NCBI GenBank assembly: GCA_001970855.1
Contig: LSSN01001613.1
Span: 1-16,109 of the forward strand
Reading direction: 5' to 3'
Source: Smittium culicis
Taxonomy: Eukaryota > Kickxellomycota > Harpellomycetes > Harpellales > Legeriomycetaceae
DNA: 16,109 nt
Below are positions 10,254-16,109 of this stretch, one piece after another. Both the position numbers and the translations under genes were made by a program. The notes under the pieces are model-generated. The model was given only the letters and a program-made list of their open reading frames with translations. It was not told the origin of the DNA and made no database searches. Position 1 is the stretch's first letter. Each line of letters opens with the position of its first letter.

Positions 10254-11088
10254 TCAAATAATAGACATATTAAGTTGCCCTAAATTTAAAATATACTCAG
10301 TAGAGTTATTCGACGAATTTCTTATAAGTCAATAATATGTATCTATGACGTTTTAGCTTGGCTAAAATGTACGTGAAACTATATCATTAGCCGATACCCC
10401 TACTTCTCTGGCTAAGGTATCACTTATTTCATTCCCTTTGAGGATTGGTGCTACAGGGTCACGGATTATTAAATCAGATAATGAATGGGTTTATCTTATA
10501 ATAATATCCACAGGTAATGGCTTGGAAGTATCGTTAACATACCTTATATGCCTATGAGCTACCCAATTGATATTTTTTTTGTAGGGAGTTATGGAAGGAT
10601 TTGAATTTAATCTTTTCCTTGTAGACCACGTATGAATATACTGGTGATAGTATTAAATCAGAGTGGGTGTTAATCTGGTATGACTTTTCAATTGGGCAGC
10701 CACCACTTTTTTATTTAGGGGCTACTATTTCTAGATCTAGCACCCCTTTTACGATCCGGATACGTTTTTCGTCAATGCTATGGATGAGCTGGCGGGGAGA
10801 AAACCTGTTACTGATATCAGCCAGAAAAGCTCCACTATTATTTGCTTAACAAAGAGGGAACAGTTTTTGCCCCATTCTCGAAGCAATTCTATAACTGGTG
10901 ATATATCCATAGTAAGCCTGATGAATAATTTAATAGAAGTATCATCCTATATGTTGATAAATTCAGAAAAAATTGGATGTGCGGCTAGCTCGCCTGAACT
11001 ATTTGAAATTTGAAGAAGAGCCGATATGTAAAATTTTATTGGGCCTACTTTCAGCTTGTCTCTGTGTAAATTTTCACCAGATAGTTGA
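10254..11088 (-). pseudogene. Tyrosine recombinase domain remnant
   Basis: Minus-strand pieces, broken by stops and frameshifts, can be read in order. They are LHRDKLKVGPIKFYISALLQ (about 11065-11005), DISPVIELLREWGKN (about 10910-10865) and VTGFLPASSSIALTKN (about 10810-10765). After these come INTHSDLILSPVYSYVVYK, RYVNDTSKPLPVD, IIRDPVAPILKG, VGVSANDI and NVIDTYY. This order fits the N-terminal SAM-like part and catalytic part of DIRS-type YR integrases, with the nucleophilic Tyr expected in the final DTYY. Where the first catalytic Arg is expected (TGFLR) the sequence reads Pro at 10796-10794. The Arg of the second box seems to be Asn. In addition, stops lie just before and inside the final block. 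The domain is therefore dead. Confidence 0.8.
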
Positions 11089-11514
11089 TTATTTGAGGCG
11101 CGAAAATGGGAATGGATATCTGGTTAGATATTCTCCAATATAGAAAGCGCTGCTGGATAGAGCTTTACCAAGATCTACGATGATCAAGTCATTCATTGAA
11201 AAAGATAAATTAAATGGCGTAAGTGCCGAGACCTTGCGTTTCGAGGAAACGCCACTGACATTCGAGGCCAACAAAATCCAGTAATTGTTTTCCGAGAGCG
11301 GTGACTTTCTGCTTTTTTGACCCGAAGCTAGATTTTTTGCTTTAAGTAGAAGTGTATGAGAAATTGAAAGTGCCATCAGGTGTGGGGACAGAATAGCGGA
11401 TATAAAAATTGAAGTAACTAGAGCCATTGTGATTCGCTCACTGTGAACCACTGAACTACCTGGGATATCAGATTCCAGGGTGGATAGTATTACAGATTGT
11501 CGAATCTGGACCAT
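11089..11514 (-). pseudogene. C-terminal extension of the pol region after RNase H
   Basis: An uninterrupted stretch of about 141 codons. It reads through ITMALVTSIFISAILSPHLM and LSISHTLLLKAKNL to KSPLSENNYWILLASNVSG. This resembles the hydrophobic 'VTP.W.SA.W.P.L..LSI' block that follows RNase H in DIRS-like polyproteins. It is the longest stop-free piece of the remnant, but it is out of frame with the upstream RNase H part and so cannot be made as one protein. The last codons, before the stop at 11089, run into the start of the recombinase region. Confidence 0.65.
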
Positions 11515-11965
11515 TCTTTACAAGGTTATTCTGTACCTGGTATTTTTTAACCAGGAACCAGCTGTAAAAATTTTCCAGCTTCATGTTCTGGAATGGTATA
11601 AAAAAATTGAAGTTTTAGGGCTCATACTGTGATTTCTGAGCCGAGAATGTCTGTTGCGATAGAGAAAAGATCTTTTCTGTTAATTCCAGTAGTTACGTGG
11701 AGGTTTTTCCCTTGGTTATCTTTAAATATGAGTGTGTGTTTGTGTTGTCTGAGTAGACTAATACTGATCGAACCACCACATTCTTGAGCTTCAGTGCATA
11801 AAACACCGTCAAAAATTCCTTTGTGTTGATATACAGTTTCACCACCTTGGGGTTACATATACTTTTGTAATAGTGGTGTCCTACTACTATTCCTAAAGAT
11901 GAGTCGCTGAAGTCGGTAGATATCTCCAGATCTGGCGTCTGGGGCAAGATCGAGTGACCGTTATA
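11515..11965 (-). pseudogene. RNase H domain remnant of the YR retrotransposon
   Basis: This continues the RT frame after a stop at 11966-11968. Readable blocks are LEISTDFSDSSLGIVVG (first acidic residue), LYINTKEFLTVFYALKLKN (catalytic Glu) and VLVYSDNTNTHSYLK (Asp). Together they make the D-E-D pattern of RNase H in the arrangement seen after the RT of DIRS-like elements. A TAA stop lies at 11693-11695. The frame can then be followed with further stops through LLELTEKIFS to a NFYSW-like segment near 11560. The following block is in another frame, so at least one indel lies near 11515-11560. Confidence 0.82.
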
Positions 11966-12963
11966 CTACGTTAGATGGTTCTTACAAAAGGTCTGACTCT
12001 GGATTTCCGGTTTCTTATACGTTACTATCGATGTCCTTGATTTCAATATTGACAGAGCTATGTTCTTGAGTTCTAATAGTCGGCGTAGCATCATTCTCCC
12101 AGCAAGCAGGGCGACTGACATCGACTGGGCCTTGCCGATGAAGCTCGTCAGACATCTCAATGTCGTCTGGCCAGCGTTGAGCAATCTGCTAGTTTCGCGT
12201 CGGAGATCCCAGATCTTTGCGGACGGAACCTTGATGGAAATTTTACTGGTGTTGATGACCATTCAAAGGTGTGTGATCGACTGAGACTGAGTAGTCGACG
12301 ACTTCTCGGAATTGACATTGAATCCAAGCTCCGAGAGCTTGGAGTAGATTAAGCGCGCGTTTGTTTGGCACACGTTTTTGAATTCACCTATAATCAGCAG
12401 GTCGTCCAGATATGCAGAGGCTTGAATCCTTTTCGACCTGGCCCATTCTAGAAATGGGCGGAGGATCTTCGTGAAGACCAACAGGCTCAGTGATAACTCG
12501 AATGGCAGAACGCGGAAATGGAAGCAGCGGCAATTCCAATGAAATTAAACGCACTTTCTGCACTGCTTGTAGAACAAGATGTGAATGAAAGCATCCTGAA
12601 TGTCTAATGACGTCAAGTAATCCTTCCGACGGATCATTCTGCAGATGGATGTCAGCGTCTTCAAATTGAATTTCTTTTCTTCCACGTGCAGATTTAGCTT
12701 CCGGAGGTCAAGGATAGGTCGGAGACCTCCTGTTTTCTTCGGTATCGTGAATATCAGACTGTAAAATACTGGTCTTTTCAGCTGTATCTTATCGATTGCT
12801 CTCTTGGATATCATGGAGGTTACATCTTTCGTCAGAAACCTCGCTGGACTCCCGGCTCAGCTTTCCTTTTATCCTCTTCCGGCAAAATTGATTCTGAGGT
12901 TGGTCTCTTAAAGGTGATTCTGAATCCCCTCTCCAATATGTCCCGTTCCCATCGAACTCCTGT
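11966..12963 (-). pseudogene. Reverse transcriptase domain, DIRS-like, interrupted
   Basis: The region enters with WERDILERGFRITFKRP near 12950. From 12814 a single minus-strand frame runs to 11966 and is broken only by stop codons at 12545-12547 and 12263-12265, without shifts. Visible motifs are IPKKTGGLRPILDLRKLN (template/fingers), SLDIQDAF (first catalytic Asp) and SAYLDDLLII, with the YLDD catalytic pair at about 12412-12401. After that come a thumb/connection region with THL, TTLRCLTSFIGKAQSMS and GRMMLRRLLELKN. Catalytic Asp residues are kept, but the stops prevent a full product. The stop in THL*MVINT probably replaces a Gly codon (GGA to TGA), judged from family expectation. The domain type matches DIRS/PAT elements better than Ty1 or LINE RTs. 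Confidence 0.88.
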
Positions 12964-12982
12964 TATTTTGAACAAAAATTAT

Positions 12983-13843
12983 CTAAGCATAGCTATGTGG
13001 CCAGCTATATGTGAACCTTTCTGGGTCTCTATTGTGACCCCTTTCCACAGCCTCGACCTCTCGCGAGAAAATTTTATTAGCGGTCCTGGGTCTTTTAACT
13101 GGCTTCAGTGGTAGTTGCAGCTGCCGTTCTCGGCGCATTAAAAGTTTGCTGCTATCCGTATCCTTAGGTATCTTACTCTGCTGACTCCTGCGAAAGGGCT
13201 CGAATCGTTGTCGTTTCATGGCTGGTTTCTTTGCTATGAGGACGTCCAAAGTCTATTGATCCAAAGCGATTTGGCATTAGATTAAAAGTGTTGATTCAGT
13301 TTCTCAATAAGGTCCAATCACTTGTGAAGATTGCCTAACCTTGCTTGGGTTGCAATAGCGAAAAATACATATAAGAGAGCTCTAATTGTGCTGGTTGAAA
13401 TAATTTCTGGATCTTTGGAGGTGCCAAAACCGTGGCTTTCCTAGATTTGGCGATGGTAATAGTAGTAAATTCGCCAAGTTGCTTTTTCCAGAGATAATTG
13501 TGTCCCATAGATAGCGGAATCAGTTTTATTCACTGTTATCGATGTAGTATAATTCAGTGGAGGCTGAGTGTATTTTATCGAAATAGTCTTAGTTCAATAG
13601 TGAATTTTAATTTTACGATCTAATTGCTTATCGGTGATCTAAAGAAGTTATTTTCAATGAATGACAGAGCTTCAGAGATCTCCAGATCAACATTAATGTC
13701 TAAAATTGGTATCCTTGTTGAAAATTACGGGCCCTCTTGCTATTGGTTGTTCTCCATCTCACGTTGTAGTTTCTTTATCAGTATTAATTTACCCTGATTA
13801 GGTCTTGGATTGCGGGGGCTTATGCTTCAGAAAATTGTTCCAT
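12983..13843 (-). pseudogene. gag-like first ORF remnant of the YR retrotransposon
   Basis: A minus-strand ATG at 13843 (MEQFSEA) begins a region full of stops. A fragment reading IATQARLGNLHK lies near 13360-13320. The most intact piece, 13249-12983, reads LIAKKPAMKRQRFEPFRRSQ and continues as a basic, Gln/Arg-rich segment. A basic, low-complexity tail directly upstream of the RT is what the nucleic-acid-binding gag-like protein of such elements would show. There is no zinc knuckle. Assignment comes mainly from position and basic composition. Frame changes before the RT region show decay. Confidence 0.6.
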
Positions 13844-15406
13844 AGTTAAATATTTTTGATGGAAACAAAATATTAAATTTTCATAAGTTTAAAATTATAA
13901 AATTGAAAATAATTATGGTGTTAGAGTACCTTTGATAAAATAAAGATGACAAATATAGCGCTAAAGTTTAATTTACATTAAATACTATAAAATTTTATCA
14001 GTTCATTTTATTCAGTTTATTTTTATTCAATAAGACAGCAACACTTATTATTTCTCCTCTCAAGTATTATTAATTTAGCCATATGTTAATAGATATAGTA
14101 AAGAAAAGTTAAATTATGAATTATTGGAAATAAATTGAATTAGAAATTTTATGCCAAATGAATTATTTAAATGTAAATTCGTTATTGTACTAATACTAAA
14201 ATTACTTATTTTTTGAATTATAATGACATCATTTAATGGTTTTTATAACAATGTATGCATTCTAATCGTAAAGATGTACGTAAAATATTAGCTTTCGACT
14301 CTAATAAAAAGAGGTGGTATTTGAACTTAAAACAAAAAATGTATATTGTAGGTACTCAAAGAAAAATTTTATATTGAATCAGCTTATATAAAAATTAAAA
14401 TTAATGTTATAGATTTTTTTTTCTAGAAGAATTTATATATAAAATTCCCTTAAGGTAGCGCATCTTTAATTGTTATTTATAAATTTTCTCAACAGTGGTT
14501 TTTTTTCAAGGATTAGACTCCTAAATTAAAGAAATGATGTCATTAGTATATCCAAAAATAAACCAGATATTTCATTGTGTACTATTTCAAGTGAGTTAAA
14601 TCTAGCGAAATAAAATTTTAATAATGCGAGTTCAATTTAAAATTAAAAATATAATTAAACATTTTTTTATACGATGTATATATATATAGTATTTAACATT
14701 TTGATTATAAACTAGAATGTTAAGAACAAAGAGAGTGACAAAAAATTTAGTAATGTTGAATATAAAATGTGAAAATAGTATAATGCTTTATCTAAATTCT
14801 TAATTTTAAATCGCTTTACAAATCTATTTTTATTGCTTGTTTTCAATATTTTTTAAATTTTATATTCTAGATATTTATTTTATTAAAAAAAAACCTCTTA
14901 TATAAAAAAGATTAAAATTATCATCATAAAAAGTAATAAGAATTATTATTATATTCACTATAAATTCTGTTTTAATATTTTTTAATTATTGAAGTATTAA
15001 ATTTATTGGGAATTTAATACTTTAATATACATGTGCGAATGATTAAGAAAATTCTCTAATAAGGATAAAAAATACTTTTTGTATACTAACTTTCAAAGTT
15101 CTGATATTCTGTATTTTTGCTCCAATAATAATAAAAATTTATTTACAAGACAGAAAAGTTTTTTTTTCTATAAATTGACTCAGTAATTTTTTAGATAAAT
15201 ACTATATCATTAAATGTATATAATATAGATTAAAAAATCAATTTTAGATTATGATATCAATTATAATTGACTGATTAAATATAATTGGCTGAAATTTAGA
15301 TCAATAAAACAGTGAATTTAGCAGTTAAAAAAGAATTTTTGAAGAGTATATTAAATAGAGATGGTTAATAAGAATAAAATAGAAATTAAAAAGATTATAA
15401 AAATTT
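13844..15406. other. AT-rich gene-free stretch between two retroelement remnants
   Basis: About 1.56 kb of very AT-rich sequence with no open frame of interest, no tRNA-like or rRNA gene that I can recognise, and no clear repeat structure. It may include the 5' terminal repeat of the YR element next to 13843 and the insertion flank of the LINE fragment near 15407. Confidence 0.6.
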
Positions 15407-16109
15407 TTAAAATTTTAAAAAAATATTTTTCAAACGGACCCACCTCCGCCGCTCTAGCAGCACCATACCCACTGGTAATCGGTTCAAGAGGGCATGTGAA
15501 TCACCTATACTCTGCAGTATAAGTGTTCTGGGCACGCGTATGCCGTTCAAAAATTTGACTGTTTCCAGCTCAAAATTGTGATTAGCTGTGCATGCTCAAT
15601 GCTGGCTCAAAGATTGTTTGGACCCCCTCCCACACCCAAGGAGTTTGAAATCTAGCCCCAACCGGGTTTCGTTGAAATTCGAAAGTAAAAAAATTTTCAT
15701 CAGAACGAATCGGCGTTTGTATGAACCGACCGATCGTCGATGATCGGTGATTTCGCCACCGGCTGCAGCTCAGAAGTATGTGGTCGACCGTCTCAGGCAC
15801 ACACAATTTGCAGCAGGGGCAAAATTTTTGAATTTTTGGTCGACGATTTTCATGTTCGACAGGCGCTGGGCAGTCCGGAATGTGCCCATACGCATTTTTC
15901 CAATGTCCTGAAGGCCCAGCTTCAGGTCGGGATATATAGCTTGAAGGTCAACCCAGTTGCCTTTTTTGCCGATTTTGCGGTCCACCGTCCACCGGTGGAT
16001 GACAGATCGGTTATTTCGTCGTTTCCGGTCGACTATCGTGATGATAGTCTGACCGTTTGAATCTTGGGAGCAAAATTTTTTGATCCACCGGGCACTCCCG
16101 GTCACCCAG
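15407..16109 (-). pseudogene. C-terminal end of a LINE-type (non-LTR) reverse transcriptase, frameshifted and cut by window edge
   Basis: Read on the minus strand from the right edge, the first frame gives TGSARWIKKF, GNWVDLQAIYPDLKLGLQ and IGKMRMGTFRTAQRLSNMK. A shift near 15815-15830 leads to a cysteine-rich block CPCCKLCVPETVDHILLSC (about 15820-15760), the CCHC-type finger found at the C terminus of many LINE RTs, followed by SRW. A second shift near 15590 leads to FELETVKFLNG, LQSIGDSHALLNRLPVGM and LLERRRWVRLKN, ending at TAA 15409-15407. GC content falls sharply at about 15432, close to the presumed 3' end of the element. The RT core lies outside the window. Two frameshifts make it a dead copy unless they are assembly errors. 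Clade cannot be assigned from this part. Confidence 0.77.

Larger units (their letters stand above)
10254..13843 (-). mobile_element. Degenerate DIRS-like tyrosine-recombinase retrotransposon
   Basis: Read on the minus strand, the coding remnants are ordered gag-like region, reverse transcriptase, RNase H, tyrosine recombinase. The recombinase in place of a DDE integrase, placed after RNase H, is diagnostic of YR retrotransposons (DIRS/PAT/Ngaro group). The RT sequence with IPKKTGGLRPILDLRKLN and YLDD is of the DIRS type. The whole unit is broken by many in-frame stops and several frameshifts, so it is non-functional. GC content is clearly higher than in the flanking DNA. Span limits are those of the coding remnants, from an ATG at 13843 to a TGA at 10254. 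I could not identify terminal inverted or split direct repeats, so the true element ends are unknown. Confidence 0.87.

Noticed and set aside
10667..13114. Plus-strand open frames at 10667-11013, 12060-12284 and 12914-13114.
   Set aside because: They lie opposite recognisable minus-strand retroelement coding remnants and have no recognisable motif.
14450..14480. CTTAAGGTAGCGCATC resembles the conserved AAGGTAGC core of large-subunit rRNA, which could suggest a mitochondrial DNA insertion.
   Set aside because: Only about 12 bases match and the neighbouring sequence shows none of the other conserved LSU rRNA blocks in the expected order. Chance similarity is more likely.
1..16109. tRNA genes, CRISPR arrays, bacterial operon signals.
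   Set aside because: No tRNA-like T-loop with fitting stems was found by eye, no spaced direct-repeat array exists, and the intron-rich genes show that the DNA is eukaryotic.

Overview
The window looks like nuclear DNA of an AT-rich eukaryote, most likely a fungus. It carries three compact protein genes, each with five exons and GT..AG introns of about 80-230 bp. Their products are an Air1/Air2-type zinc-knuckle protein, an Arl2-type small GTPase and an Rmd1/DUF155-family protein. The combination of AT richness, short introns, a DIRS-like retrotransposon and a LINE fragment would fit an early-diverging fungus such as a Harpellales gut fungus. That placement is inference and cannot be proven from the sequence alone.

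Layout. Positions 1-784 are AT-rich and gene-poor, with a 42-bp tandem repeat at about 294-435. The AIR1/2-like gene runs from 785 to 3112 on the plus strand. The ARL2-like gene runs from 3974 to 5249 on the plus strand. Positions 5250-6669 are intergenic and hold a 191-bp inverted-repeat element with TTAA duplications, which looks like a piggyBac-type MITE (5839-6029). The same stretch holds a tiny A-rich insertion between 15-bp direct repeats (6352-6397). The RMD1-like gene runs from 6670 to 8550 on the plus strand. Positions 8551-10253 are AT-rich with no gene I can support. From 10254 to 13843 on the minus strand lies a decayed tyrosine-recombinase (DIRS-like) retrotransposon, in the order gag-like region, reverse transcriptase, RNase H, tyrosine recombinase. 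Positions 13844-15406 are AT-rich and empty. From 15407 to the right edge on the minus strand is the frameshifted C-terminal end of a LINE-type reverse transcriptase.

The three host genes do unrelated housekeeping jobs: nuclear RNA surveillance (Air/TRAMP), tubulin folding and microtubule function (Arl2), and a conserved membrane-anchored Rmd1-family role that is poorly understood. They share a strand but are separated by 860-1400 bp and show no sign of common regulation. Both retroelement remnants stand out from the host DNA by much higher GC content. I found no convincing novel multi-gene system. The best leads are the TTAA-flanked MITE, the recombinase-type retroelement with apparently lost catalytic residues, and the 42-bp repeat that encodes a 14-residue leucine-rich period in one frame.
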